Assembly (NCBI GenBank): GCA_029204225.1
Contig: CM055102.1
Span: 5,013,520-5,077,519 of the forward strand
Length of the DNA: 64,000 nucleotides
Source: Diphasiastrum complanatum
Lineage: Eukaryota > Streptophyta > Lycopodiopsida > Lycopodiales > Lycopodiaceae
Reading direction: 5' to 3'
Shown: piece after piece, positions 10,626 to 21,970 of the stretch
How positions within the stretch are numbered: position 1 is the stretch's first letter
Layout of the letters: each line of letters begins with the position of its first letter
Translations under genes and position numbers: made by a program
The notes under the pieces: model-generated
Databases searched by the model: none
What the model was told of the DNA's origin: nothing
What the model saw: only the letters and a program-made list of their open reading frames with translations

Positions 10626-11640
10626 CAGATTTGATAATCTGTGTTCTTGATGAAGATCATCATTGTAGCTGTATATGTGGATGACACCCTGATACTCTAC
10701 AAAAGTGAAAAACTTATTGCTGGGGTGAAGTGCGACATCTCGAAACATTTTGAGATTACAAATCTAGGAAAAGCCAGATGTTATCTTGGCTTACAAATTG
10801 ACAGAGACTATGACGAAGGGAAGTTGTACCTTCACCAGTCCAGATACACCCAAAAAATTCTAGAAGATTTTGGGATGACGAATTGCAAAGGAGCAAATAC
10901 CCCAATGCTTGCAGGAACAATCTTGACAAATGAAGATTGTTTGAAGACTGAAGAAGAAAGAGAATTGATGGAGCATATACCATACATGAAGCTAATCGGA
11001 TTACTAATGTGTCTCAGGAGGGTGCATTATCGCAGCAGGAGCAGCAATTCTATGGGACAACAAAAATAGACCATCATAGCTCAGTTATCCTACGAAGCAG
11101 AATATGTAGCAGCAGCGAAGATGGCCAATGAAATCACAAACAGCTCTTTGGCGAACTAGGTAAAACGAGGAATGAGCCTCTGACTTTGCATATGGATAAT
11201 ACATCCACAATACACCTGACAAAGGATCCCGTGTTTTACTCAAGCACGAAACACATTGCAATCAAGTATCACTTGATAAGGGATCTGATCGAAAAGAAGA
11301 AGCTGCAGACTACTCTCATTGGAACAAAGAAGATGGTTGCTGACATCTTCACAAAGGCCTTAAACAAAGGTTTGTTCGAGAAACAGAGGAACAGACTTGG
11401 AGTCATCAAGCTACCATGCTTTGAGAGGGAGTTGAAGAAACAAAGTGTTTCTATTAGCAAAGCTTTGCTAGCTCTTGACTCCCAACCTAATGAATATCTC
11501 AAAGTCAAATACCTCGAACTTGAAGACCTCAAAAACGAATATCTCGAAGACCTCAAAAACGAAGATCTCGAAGACCTCAAAAAACGAAGATCTTGAAGAC
11601 ATCGAAAAATGAAGATCTCGAACGACGTGAAACGAAAATA
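10626..11640 (+). pseudogene. Copia RT thumb and RNase H fragment (plus strand)
   Basis: It starts in the RT at IIIVAVYVDDTLI (YVDD catalytic box), continues with HFEITNLGKARCYLGLQI and SRYTQKILEDFGM, then loses frame near 11069. RNase H resumes at about 11095 (SYEAEYVAAAKMANE) and 11186-11596 with MDNTSTIHL, TKHIAIKYHLIRD and KMVADIFTKAL. It is the same lineage as A2 but opposite orientation. The A2 LTR abuts its 5' side, so A2 may have inserted into it or both were joined by a deletion. Confidence 0.8.
11522..11618 (+). repeat. 24-bp tandem repeat at the end of the RNase H frame
   Basis: Four head-to-tail copies of GAAGACCTCAAAAACGA.TATCTC-type units (24, 24, 25 and 24 bp) encode EDLKNEYL / EDLKNEDL repeats, making a charged C-terminal tail. 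The third copy carries an extra A that breaks the frame. Confidence 0.8.
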
Positions 11641-12134
11641 TTTGAGACACATGAAGGTGGAATACTTTCCTTTCGTAGGGCAGTCAAATCACCTTCTGAA
11701 CCTTTGTAGACCTCCCTAAGGTCTTAGAATTTTGTGAAGAAGGCCCCTGCGAAATTTTGGTTGGAACTAAACTGGGGAAAGTGCATTTCGCCTAATATGC
11801 ACTCTAAATTCTGCTATATAAGGGCATTATTTGAGTCATTTGGCACTTCACTCAACAAAGCTCTACCGAAATTTAATTCAAAATTTTCAAGTTATCTGAT
11901 TGCGACGAAACTTTCCACCAACCTTCATCTACCCCCACAGCTATCTGTTCCATGCTCAGTACTTTCATTTCCACTTCCATTCTCACATTTTTCACTTTTT
12001 TTAGTTTTTTAATCTTTTTTACTAATTTCAAGGTATGAATAAACGCTAACTCCATGGTCGCCGTCGACATAGTGTCCGGTGATCGCTAGCCCATCTCCCA
12101 TTGCCAGGCCAAAAATCTCATCAAACCATATGTA
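11641..12134. other. Gap without recognisable gene
   Basis: AT-rich sequence following the Copia tail. No motif, LTR border or coding frame could be supported here. Confidence 0.4.
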
Positions 12135-13857
12135 ATGGCCACCACCCCTGAGCTTCCAGTTAAGACTAACAACGGGTACTTGATAGAAGCTATCAACAAC
12201 CATGTAATCCAAGCAACTACTTATTTGTTGAACAACTTCTTGGTTGTTTTAACTTTTTGCAAGGACCGCATCCAGTCCATGCTGTTCAACCAGATCACGG
12301 AGTCCTTCAAAGAGTTCCCGAGCCCCTTGGTGGTGCCATATGACTGGCATACCTTCCTTCTGCACGAGCTCTCCATTGCCATCAAACCTAACACACATGA
12401 CCACATCGTAGCAAGATCCCTATTGTGTAACTTTGCATGTGCGCTTCTCGAGAAAAAGGTGTGCGGGTTTAACCGCTCCAGTATTTTGTTTGCCACCATC
12501 CCACACACTAACCTATACCTTCCATCTGTCGCATCCACCTCTACTCAACCCGCAGTCACTGACACAATGGCAAGCAAACACATGCGTGGAGCAGCCCCTT
12601 CCTCATCTAGCCCTGCCACCAAGCAACGTACCACCACCACTTCCGCTGCCACAACTTCTTCTTCTGCTCAACCCACCACATCTACTCCTCTTCTTCCTAT
12701 TCCGACATCCTCTGCCTCCGTCCCCACCCTTCCATTGCTTCCATCACTATCGCTTCGTCCATACCCCTACTTCTGCTTCTACCCCCGTCCTCCAGATCAA
12801 CCCTCTCGATTCACAACTCTCTCTTGACACCCTGTCGTGGATGCAACTCATCAATCTTTCGCCACCTCGCCAAGTTTCCTCACCTCCCTCGTGTCCATCC
12901 ATCCTCCAAACCACCCTCTAGTTCCCTTCTATTCCTACCATTCCTTCTTTTGAGCAGTTTGTTCTTACGTCCATAGTCGTTCCTAATAAGCTCTATGTGG
13001 TCAAAATGGATATTGGAAACTATGTTGTATCAGCAATTCTTTATTGGGATGGTAGCCATTTAATTCGTATCAGATTCAGAAACCTGTGACCACCTCTCGT
13101 CCGAAATTTCGGACGTTATCGACTGATTTCGACCCGTTCCTGCTGGTCCCAATCAGTATTCTTTCCCTGAAGCCCTTTTTGGGGATGCACTTCGCGTGGA
13201 TGTTCCAAACTCTGTACCTGGCCGTTCGGAAGCCCGTTTGTTTCAACAGATTTGCCTCGACGTTGCCTACTGGCCAGAATAGAAAGTATGAGAAACCGTT
13301 TCCGTTCGGAGATACTGGGCCATGAATGGGAAAATGAAAAATAAGTCCACCACCATTGCTACTCCTCTCACACCTCCCACATCTCTAGTGAAAGTTGTCG
13401 AGGGTGACAAACCATTGCTTGATGACGCATTTGTGCAAACAGTGTTTACAACATTGTCTGATCCTGCTGACCCCATCGCACCTGACGGCATGTAATCTCC
13501 AGAGAAGCTGATTAAAGATGACGATGACACGGTACAGGTCGTCCGAGCTACCTCACAGCAGGCCCCTATTAGCACCACCATATCAGCCAGTCCCACGGAT
13601 ATTTCAATGGCTTACCAAATCTTGGGTACCTTTGTCTAGGACACGGTAGCCACAATAGCAAAACCGGACGGCCACGTATTGGAGTTGGCCATGAGCAACA
13701 CCCAGTTGTGGGCAAAAACTCAAGCAGCACGAAGCAAATCTTCAAGGGTACATCACGGCCCTCTCAAAGTCTACCACGGATGCTCAGTTGAAGGTCCAGG
13801 AGATCTAGTAGCAGTTCATACAATGCCTCACTCCACTACTTCAAGCCATGGGTCCTG
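12135..13857 (+). pseudogene. Unidentified decayed ORF upstream of an LTR-like sequence
   Basis: The first frame (12135-12827) has about 140 residues of mixed composition, then a Ser/Thr/Pro-rich tail. Further open pieces follow at 13086-13325, about 13420-13640 and 13679-13857. Residues 1-140 show hydrophobic segments (TYLLNNFLVVLTF) and a Trp/His cluster but no domain I recognise. The block ends at a TGTTGGGGG LTR-like start, as the accessory ORF at 838-2511 does. It may be the 3' accessory ORF of a related element; a host origin is not excluded. Confidence 0.35.
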
Positions 13858-14500
13858 TTGGGGGTATTCCCAACATTTTGTAAATAAATAAAATCGGAAA
13901 GTAGAAATAGTTGCGAAGGTCATGTCATCCTGCGTGTATAAGGCCATGGCCCAATGAGCGCGCAAGTCAAGTTGTAAATAGAATAAAAGACTTGGGCCTT
14001 ATTGTTAATTAAATAAAACTTGAGGCCACAATGTCAAGTTAATAAACTTAGTCTAAACTTACAAAGTTGGGTCCAAAATGAAACTCACAAATATCATGTG
14101 ATTTCCAATGTACATTTTTTTGACCCTTGGATTAGATTGGACCCAAAGTGAATGGTGTGGATTAGAGTCCATATTTTTTGGAGTAATCAATAGGAGTAAG
14201 GGACAAGGGCCTTCCCCATTGATAAAAAGACACCACTTGTACCATATTTTCATGCTTAATGAAAAGGATAAAACTCTACCAATTTGGAGAGAAGCATCCT
14301 CATTTGCTATTCCATGCTTGCTAATGCCATTGCTGTTTTGCTTTTGCTTTCAAGTTTCCATGCTTTTTGGTTTCAATAGTTAATGTTTCTCCATTAGCAA
14401 GTAAAATGAGCAAGTGAGCTAACCTCCCCTCTCACTCTCTCTTTCTGTCTCTCTTTCTCTACTTCTTCTATCCATCTAACTCTCTCTCTCCCTCTCTTTT
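13858..14500 (+). repeat. LTR-like sequence, distant relative of the 2562 LTR
   Basis: It begins TGTTGGGGGTATTCCCAACA, with an inverted GTTGGG/CCCAAC border. It shares ordered short blocks with the LTR at 2562: AATAAAAGACTTGGGCC, GGCC.CAATGTCAAGTTA and TAAAGTTGGG. A pyrimidine-rich R/U5-like tail runs to about 14500. The right border and a primer site were not found. Confidence 0.45.
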
Positions 14501-14639
14501 TCACTACAAAACATGATGTACATTGGGTTAGTGTAGGAAGGGGTAGTGTTAAAGGGGTGTAGTGTTAGTAAAGAGAGTAGGAGCATCTAAATCTTGCAAC
14601 TAGGCTAAGTAGGCTCCTATCCAAGTGTTCTAACCCTTT

Positions 14640-14850
14640 TGATAGGTGGAGGGTTGGGAAAGTGGAAAAATTTGGAAAAGTAAAAGTGGAAAAGTTTGGG
14701 AGTAAAATGTTTGGGATAACAGAAAAGTTGGGAGAGCAAAAATTTGGGGAGAGCACAATATTTGGGAAAGCAAACAGTTGGGGAATGTGAAAGTGGGGAA
14801 CTTACAAATTTGGGAATGTACAAGTTGGGAAATATGGAAAATTTGGAGCA
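14640..14850 (+). repeat. Purine-rich TTTGGGA-type simple repeat
   Basis: Words such as AAATTTGGGAAAG, AAGTTGGGGAATG and AAAAGTTTGGGAG recur about fourteen times in 210 bp at irregular spacing. It lies directly before the 200-bp tandem repeat. Confidence 0.6.
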
Positions 14851-15386
14851 AGTGCCAGTTTTCAAAATGTAATGACGTTTTGAGATTTTGTGATCTAGGT
14901 TCGTCCCTTGGATAATAGAGCAAGACTACGAGAATATTCAGTGAAGAAGGCAAACTCAGATGGTATCTCTGGAAGTGTAGGGAAATTTCCAAAGTTATGC
15001 ACAAAACTGGCAAAAAACTGTCACAGACAGTAACTCAGTAAATTAGTTTAAGTGCCAGTATTCAAAATGCAATAGCTTTTTGAGCTTTTGTGATCTAGGT
15101 TCGCCCTTTAATATGTGATAGAGAAAGATTAGGAGAGTCTTTTGTGAAGAGGGCAAACTCAAATGGTATCTCTGGAAGTGTAGGGACATTTCCAAAGCTA
15201 TGCACAAAAACTGACAAGAAATTGTCACAGATAATAACTTTGCAAATTAGTTTAAGTGCTCGTTTTCAAAATGCTATAACTTCTTGAGATCTTGTGATCT
15301 AGGTTCTTCCCTTGGATATGTAATAGAGCAAGATTACGAGAGCCTTTAGTGAAGAGGGCAAACTCAGATGGTATATCAAAGTGCAT
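14851..15386 (+). repeat. About 2.7 copies of a 200-bp tandem repeat
   Basis: Units start AGTGCCAGTTTTCAAAATG at 14851, AGTGCCAGTATTCAAAATG at 15051 and AGTGCTCGTTTTCAAAATG at 15255 (period 200 then 204 bp). Each contains TTGTGATCTAGGTTC and GAGGGCAAACTCA.ATGGTAT. The third unit stops near 15386. No coding function is apparent. Confidence 0.85.
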
Positions 15387-16020
15387 TGACATACAATCAT
15401 ACAAGCCGTTTCATAACACTCATGAATCAACATAACCTTCAATAAATAATCCCAACCACTACAACATTGTACGGAAGTCAATTGGACCATGTTGGACAAA
15501 CTCATACAATCCAACTTGTTTTCATGGAGTATCATTTGTTATTAAAGAGACCATTCTCCAACATAACCTCCTCTCGCACACAACATAGACTATCGACCTT
15601 AATAATAGTGCTTATTTAGTCATTGAAAACATTAAGAGACTAGCATATAGAGAGAGGGAAGTGATTTACAAATAAAAGACTACCAATGAATTGTAAAGAA
15701 AAAAACCATCAAGATTTTGAAAATACACACTTGTGAATACCATTGCATAAAGAGAACAAGATTCTATCACTTGGAATGGCTGCACTCTATCACTTTTGCT
15801 AAGGCACGACCCTTGTGGCTTGCACCTATCCCTTGTTTATCTTGTGTTATGGCTTATAATTAAATAACCATTACAAAGCTATTGCTCTACGTGCATGCTT
15901 CACCATGCTTATGAAAGTGCCCTCGTTAGTATTCATAAGACAAAAGTTCAGATAATGAAGCTAATGGCAGCAACAGGCTACAAGACAAATGCAGATTCAA
16001 GAGGCAGACTCAAAAACTGG
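15387..16020. other. Gap between tandem repeat and glycerol kinase
   Basis: AT-rich sequence with no motif or repeat that I can support. It lies on the 3' side of the minus-strand glycerol kinase and would hold its 3' UTR if that were transcribed. Confidence 0.35.
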
Positions 16021-17217
16021 CTAACTAAGGCCTGCAAGACCAAAGGATCTCTCCACAGCTTTGCACCATAAAGCATGTCGCTTTTCTCTCTCATCTTTGC
16101 CAATGCGAGGATGGAAAGTGGTAACCTTGGCTTCTGGATGCCCGTCACGAGTATCAGACAGTGAAATGTCCTCAAAAATTTGCTGCTCTGTCCAACCGAT
16201 TGTAAGACCAGCAACATAGGCAGCACCCCTTGCAGTGGTCTCAATGTCAGCTGGCAATCTCTCTGGCAGATTCGATGATGCCTAAGGTATCCCTCAACCA
16301 TTGCACAGCAGTCCAGCAATTGCAATGGAACCCTCCAGGGCATAATGGGTGGGTGCATGTGGCCCAAGCTTGAATGAGATAGTTGTCAAGAGCCCATGCT
16401 TTGATGATACAAGTGTTTCTCCTGTGTTCATTAGAATGAAGCAACCAGTCCCATAAGTGCTTTTAGCTTCACCTTTCTTGCACTTTTGGCCTAACACTGC
16501 AGCATTCTGATCCCCGATGCATCCGGCTATTGGAACTCCTGCCAGGGGCCATCCTTCAGCAACATCTCCTATGTACTCGGCATTGCTTACGATGCGAGGA
16601 AGAATAGTAGAAGGAATACCCAACCTCTTGAGAGTAGGTTCATGCCACTGCAGGGTACTCAGATCCATTAGCAAAGTACGAGCTGGATTCGCACAGTCTG
16701 TGACATGCACGCCACCCTGCGGTACGTCTTCTTGTAAGATTCCAGATAAGCCAAGTTTCAACTGTGCCAAAGAGAGCATCCCCTTCCTCAATTGCAGATT
16801 TTACCACGGGTACCGATTCAAGCAACCAAATCAGTTTCATGGCACTGAAGTATGCACTAATGGGCAGAACAGCGATTCCCTCTGCTCTCGCCTTTTCACA
16901 TGTCCTCTGGATGCAAACTTTCACAGTGTCCAAGATTACAAGTGGATCGTGCTCTACCCACCTGTAGGATGGCAATACTCTTAGCACAGCCTTAACAAAC
17001 TAGAATGAATGTCTATATAACAAGAAATGCATGTACCTGTAATTCGAGAGGCACACAGAAAAAAACTTGAATGGCCAAAAAGACAAAAGAAGGTTTGAAT
17101 ACTAGAGTTCTACCCAGCCTGAGGATATATTTGCGCGAATTCCACCTGATGAGAGGCCACTGGTTTGGCATTCCGATCATACAAGAAAAACCTGGTGCTG
17201 GTGGTTCCCTGATCTGT
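16021..17217 (-). pseudogene. Glycerol kinase pseudogene (FGGY family), one intron retained
   Basis: Glycerol kinase phosphorylates glycerol to sn-glycerol 3-phosphate in the cytosol. On the minus strand, 17217-17114 encodes [10 protein letters not shown] and [13 protein letters not shown] (N-terminal phosphate-binding loop). A 152-bp intron (17113-16962, GT...AG) follows, then WVEHDPL and KVCIQ at 16961. LPISAYFSAMKL, ALFGTVETWLIWNLT, GGVHVTDCANPARTLL, STYGTGCF and HYALEGSIAIAG continue to about 16330. The C-terminus is ADIETTARGAAYVAGL to the stop at 16021. Lesions are an in-frame loss of about 60 residues after KARAEGIA, a frame shift near 16725, another near 16315, and a loss of about 110 residues before PADIET. 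The surviving intron argues against a processed retrocopy. Confidence 0.85.
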
Positions 17218-17802
17218 CCCTCTAGCGCTTCCTTTCCTCAACTGCCTTCAAGGTGCAAATTCATTTCACAATCAACCTCAATAACTCACTCCTCACCTCT
17301 CTAGTGCTCTTATAACTGCAGGAATGGATCAAATAGTCCACCAGCTTGCACAATGCACCTCCATTCTTGCCCTTCAATGTCGCAATTGACAATAAATAAG
17401 ACATCTTTCACCACTTGAGCTTCCATTCCAGTTTCCATAAGCGGTTTGTGGGAGAGCAGTGAGCCAAATTGCCAGAATCCGTTGCTATTTGAGCGGGGAT
17501 AGAGGCTGCAGATCCATTATTCAATGCGATTTGAAGGTAGTGGCAGCAGAAGAAGCATCCTATGCATGAATTGTGGTGCGGCCTGCCAATGGAGTAGCTC
17601 ATCGCCCATCTTCCAGGGCGCTCTAGGCTCAACAATGAAGCAGCAGCATCGCAGCCATCCCCGTCGTCGTCCATGCATGATCCCATCCAGCCATCCATCC
17701 CCATGGGGGGTTTTGATTTTGCCAAGAATTTGCTGAGCTTTCTATTTGAAATCATCCTCGGAGGGGGAGAGTGAGGTATATCCATTCAAACCTTTTTTAC
17801 AA
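17218..17802. other. Region upstream of the glycerol kinase pseudogene
   Basis: No start codon in context with the TDQGTT exon was found. A 125-codon minus-strand frame (17408-17785) rich in Gly, Asp, Cys and Ser has no recognisable domain and may be chance. A promoter cannot be defined from sequence. Confidence 0.3.
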
Positions 17803-18007
17803 TTTTGTCCTATGCCCAAATTTCAGCTCTCTTGCTCAACGAGAGTAACTACGTGGCAAATTATGTGATGTAGATTAATTTTTAAATCAAAGGCTATAAT
17901 TGGGTAATTTTGTCCTATATCCAAATTTTAGCTCTTTGCTCGAGAGTTACCATGTGGCAGATTATGTGATGTAGATTAATCTTTAAATTAAAGGCTATAA
18001 TTGGGTA
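17803..18007 (+). repeat. Tandem duplication of about 105 bp
   Basis: The two units (17803-17907 and 17908-18007) both read TTTTGTCCTAT..CCAAATTT.AGCTCT at the start and AAAGGCTATAATTGGGTA at the end, differing by small indels and substitutions. Confidence 0.85.
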
Positions 18008-18244
18008 TCTAGGAATAGAAATTCCACGCATGTTGTTTACGTGTGCAGTGTTGCTACTGATCGCATGATTTGAGATCCATGACTTTAAATTCGATGCTCG
18101 TTCATTGTTCGTTATCAGTCATCTGGCTTTTTGCGTGCGTTGTGTGTAGGCGGTAATGATTGATCAGTTTTTAAATCAGAAGGGATTTTGCGCGCATCCT
18201 AGGCGACAGTGATCAGAGAGCTTTTTGCAACTGTTGTGTCTTAA

Positions 18245-18920
18245 GTTTTGTCAGCGACGACTATCTTGGCACATCTGTCTATCAGCACTGATTGTGCATG
18301 TTTTGTCTACACGATACTGATCAAAAGGCTTTTTGTGCTTGTTCTGTGTTTATCAACCACCACTTTGTTGGCACATTTGTCTCATCAGAAAGGATTTTGT
18401 GGTTGCAGCTGTTGTATGTGCGTGTTTTATCAGCGACCATTTTGTTGGCACATGTGTCTCTGTCTATCGTCGGTGATCCATGTGGAGGCATTTTGTAAGC
18501 ATGTGTACGGTTTTCAAAAATTTTCTTGAGTCTCTTTTATCAGTGATTAGTTTTGTAGCATAGCTACCTCTCGAACTACTGTTGTTCCTAGAAAAGCAGC
18601 ATACACGCAGACGTTTGCACGTGGGTTCTTTTGGGTTCTTCTGTTTCTGTTCTTTTTGTAAGCTCGTTGTAATTTGAAAAGTACTTGTTCTTGCATGCAG
18701 TGTCGTTGTCCAAACAGCTAGAAATTGCATGGGTTGAAATTTGTTTGTCATGAGAGATCAGTTTCAAGATGCCTTGCATGCAATTGTAAATTACAAATTT
18801 GTCTTTCGCAATCTGTCCCACTAACAAGTTACATTAGAAAGTGATCAGTTTGGTAGCATATCTGTCTCTCTGTCATCAGTGATCAATTTTGTAGCACAGG
18901 CATTTTTGTCTTATCAATGA
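18245..18920 (+). repeat. Irregular degenerate repeat cluster
   Basis: The phrase TATCAGCGACCATTTTGTTGGCACATGTGTCT and its variants recur near 18250, 18350, 18429, 18539, 18842 and 18879 at spacings from about 40 to 300 bp. Open frames crossing it (18248-18529, 18292-18498) are products of the repeat. Confidence 0.55.
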
Positions 18921-19779
18921 TCAATTTTTAGACACTTGTTTTCAATCTTGGCAGCTACTTTCTAAACCTATTCCTGTCTCTTTCTCTTTGTGAATTGTAA
19001 TACAACAGTAGCCGCATACAAAGAAGCAACGTAGTTTTGTGGAGTTGTGGATGTGATAGGAAAAGTAGCGCTACAGTAGAGAAAACCAGCACAATGTGGG
19101 ATCAAACTACTTTGAAATCTCAGTGTGTGAGTAGAAAATCAACACTAAGCAGAAAAGTGGTAGAGTTTTGTTTTTCTATACATTGCTTATCACGATTTTG
19201 GAACTTTTCTAGGTATTTTGTAATCATAGTTGATGAAAAAGGTTAATTTTGCACATTACTTTTTGGATGTTGTTAGAGGTGTGAAAATTGTCAACTAGTT
19301 TCGATATTTTATTTGGCAATTTTGGAGGCCAAAATGAAATCTCAAATTAGAGTTAGTTTCATGAATGTCACTAAAGATCTAAATAGTGTTATTACTATTT
19401 TTAACAAGTAGCTAAGTGTATGAGGTTGATTCTGGACCCATTCTAATTGGTTAAATTTGGTACATTGCATTTGGACCATAATTTCTAGGTTTTTGTTTAA
19501 GTACCTAGAAGTTGCTATTTTAGGACATAGTTGGAGAATAGGGCCAAATGACATATTGGATACTAGAAATAGCTATACCTGCATGGAGAAAATAATCATT
19601 AGTTGATCATTTGTGTGAAGATCTCATCTTTGTTGATTCTATGTCCATCTCATGTCATTTTCTTCTGTATCTTGAGTTTCTATGTGTAGAATTTGATTTT
19701 CTTGTAGATCTTGAATCCACAAGTGTGAAGGACAGTAGGCTGCTACTGTTCTATAGATAGGGATAGTACCTTAGTGTAT

Positions 19780-20130
19780 TTTTATGTTCATGATCAGATC
19801 TATGTGATTTATGCAAGACTAGCATGCTAGTATTGTTGATTTCTACCTTCTAACTAGTTCTAGATGTGTTGATCAAATTGACCCAAGATCAAAGATCCAT
19901 TAAGTGAATTTTGGATCTGTAATTTTCACATGGTATCAGAGCAGGTTGCAGGTCAAATTTGGAGATTCAACCATTTCTAGTGGTGGATTTGAGGGCGCCA
20001 TAAATTCTTTGTGGATTTGGAGGCTCTACACACTCAAATCAAGTTGTTGGAAGCATAGAAAGTGGATCTTTGTGATCCTAACACCATTTTAGGTCAAATC
20101 ACTTGTAGTAGGCCGATTTTGAATCTATTC
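19780..20130 (+). repeat. LTR end, primer site and leader of Copia C
   Basis: The LTR ends TGTAATTTTCACA at 19930 and is followed at once by TGGTATCAGAGC (19931-19942), the tRNA-iMet primer site. The leader (GTGGATTTGAGGGCGCCATAAATTC and GAAAGTGGATCTTTGTGATCC) recurs in inverse orientation at 24735-25075. The left LTR border is not certain; 19271 (TGTTAGAGGTG) is one candidate. Confidence 0.7.
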
Positions 20131-20534
20131 ACTAGAATTTTGAGACAAAAATTTCCTATGGTAGAGAATCATACATTCTAGTAGATGTCATATCAAGATT
20201 CTAGCTTTTGCATCTAGATTATTCTTGATTCAATATTTTGCATTTTTGAAAAAACTTTAAATTTTGTAGGATCTCTTGATTTTCAGGTTGCTGGACTTTT
20301 GAAAAGTGCATTTCAATCTTAGGTATTAGCAAAAGTTCATCATATTGTATTTAGATCTATTGTGATCAAGAAATCAAGATTCTACATGTGCTAGGAATTG
20401 CTAGAAAGAAGAGAAAAAGGAGAGGATAGAATGTTCCATATCTTTGTGATTTCTTCTTGAGTTTTATTTGTTGATTTCAAGGGAGTGCTTTGTGCATTGG
20501 AACAGGTTCAAAGTAAAGATCAAATCATTACAAC

Positions 20535-20817
20535 ATGGCAACCTCAAGTGACTTCATGTTGGAAGGCAATGATAGGCTTATCTCAATCAACTTTTCTATT
20601 TGGAAGGTAAGGATGGAGTCCTTATTGGAGATGAATGAGTTGATGGAGATTGTTGCAGGTGTGGAGGAGAGGCCTCAAGCACCCCAAGATTAGTTGAGGT
20701 ATGACAAGAGAGCTAAAAGAGCTCTACACATGACTAAGATGAATATTACCAATGAGCTTCTCAAGAAAGTTGGTAAGTGTACTTCATCAAAGGAGGCTTG
20801 GGATTCATTAAAGAAAC
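20535..20817 (+). pseudogene. Copia C gag N-terminus
   Basis: ATG at 20535 opens MATSSDFMLEGNDRL, then FSIWKVRMESLLEMNELMEI, a stop at 20692, and KRALHMTKMNITNELLKKVG and SSKEAWDSLKK, a typical Copia gag (DUF4219 then UBN2). It is cut at 20817, where sequence of a minus-strand Gypsy gag begins. Confidence 0.75.
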
Positions 20818-21970
20818 CATTGTTGTTGCTCAGGTTGAGGTGGTGCTCGTACTTCTGTTTTGCTGCTGTCAAGTTTGCGTGGGCCACATGCTAATTGGCT
20901 TGCCCTGGTGGTGCAGGTAAGGCCATGCGTTGTTGATTGTTCGACGCGCCATACCTCGGTGTCGCATTTGGTGCCCCTTGATGATATGGATAAGAAGTCT
21001 GATAAGGACTCCTCTTTTGATGGATAATTCATGGGTTGAATGGGCAAAAGGTCGTCTCGTGCGATGATGCATTGCACAGATGGCAAAACATTTGTGACAG
21101 TCGCAGATTTTGCTTTAGGAATAGACACTCATTCGTTGTATGGTTGTGTGTGCAAACTGTGCACCGTATATTTTCACAGCGGGGATACTGTGGTTGGCTC
21201 TGATCCTGTGGATTTGACGTTGTTGCTACAGCTCCCTACAAGGCCTTTAGTTTCTGATCAAATTGATTCGTAAGGTGCTCCATCTGTTGTTTGTGTGATT
21301 TGATCATTTGTTCCAACAGCAGTTTTGCGGATAGATTGGAAGCGTTGGATGATGATGACACTACTGAGGGAGTTGGAGTATGGGTGGTTGGATATTCATC
21401 GTCAGATCCCCCATCCTCTTCTCTGATGGCATCATCCATAGCTTCTTGCAAAGTAGCATATTGTTCCTGTCGTTTCAACTCTCTTCTGATGCTACGTGGT
21501 AACTCCACGAGGAACCACAAAATCACCGCATGATCGGGAGTTAGGGCTGCATTGCATTCGGATCGCAAATGTTTGACCCACTCGATATAATCCCTGATTC
21601 TTTCTCTTTTTCCCATCTTGACTTTGCTCAGCAGGAGAAACGGGGCTTCTAGGAATTTCCTTAATTCAAAGCGCATGATGAGAGCCGCTTTAACTGCTTC
21701 CCATGTGGTCTTTTCTTCTTCCGACAGGTTGAAGTACCAATCTTGTGCCACTGCCACAAGAGACATTGGAAACAACATCAATTTTTCTGCAGGTGTCCGA
21801 TCGCTGTAGACCTTGTAGACTTGCTCATAGATTTGGAGGAATCTGATGGGATCTGATGATCCATCTATCTCGATGTGTGGTGCCCTCCGGATTGCTTGTA
21901 ATGGTGCGACAGGTATGGGTTGACCCATTGGATCCATTGGTGCTGGTTCCGTCTCTGTCTCGATTTGCAC
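20818..21970 (-). pseudogene. Ty3/Gypsy Gag with CCHC knuckle
   Basis: The minus-strand frame from ATG 21970 to a stop at 21236 has the retrotransposon-gag pattern: FLQIYEQVYKVYSD, LMLFPMSLVAVAQDWYFNL, WEAVKAALIMRF and REVxDYIEWVKHL-like sequence, then an acidic Ser-rich linker and a Gln/His-rich helix. After a frame shift, 21085-21044 encodes CHLCNASSHETTFC, a good CX2CX4HX4C zinc knuckle that binds element RNA. The sequence is fused at 20818 to Copia C gag, so the rest of the Gypsy polyprotein is absent. Confidence 0.78.

Noticed and set aside
14565-15013. Minus-strand Phe/Ser/Leu-rich ORFs
   Set aside because: Products of TTTGGGA simple repeat and the 200-bp tandem repeat.
17408-17785. 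125-codon minus-strand ORF upstream of glycerol kinase
   Set aside because: No domain, not in phase with the TDQGTT exon, and biased by GAT/CCATCC repeats.
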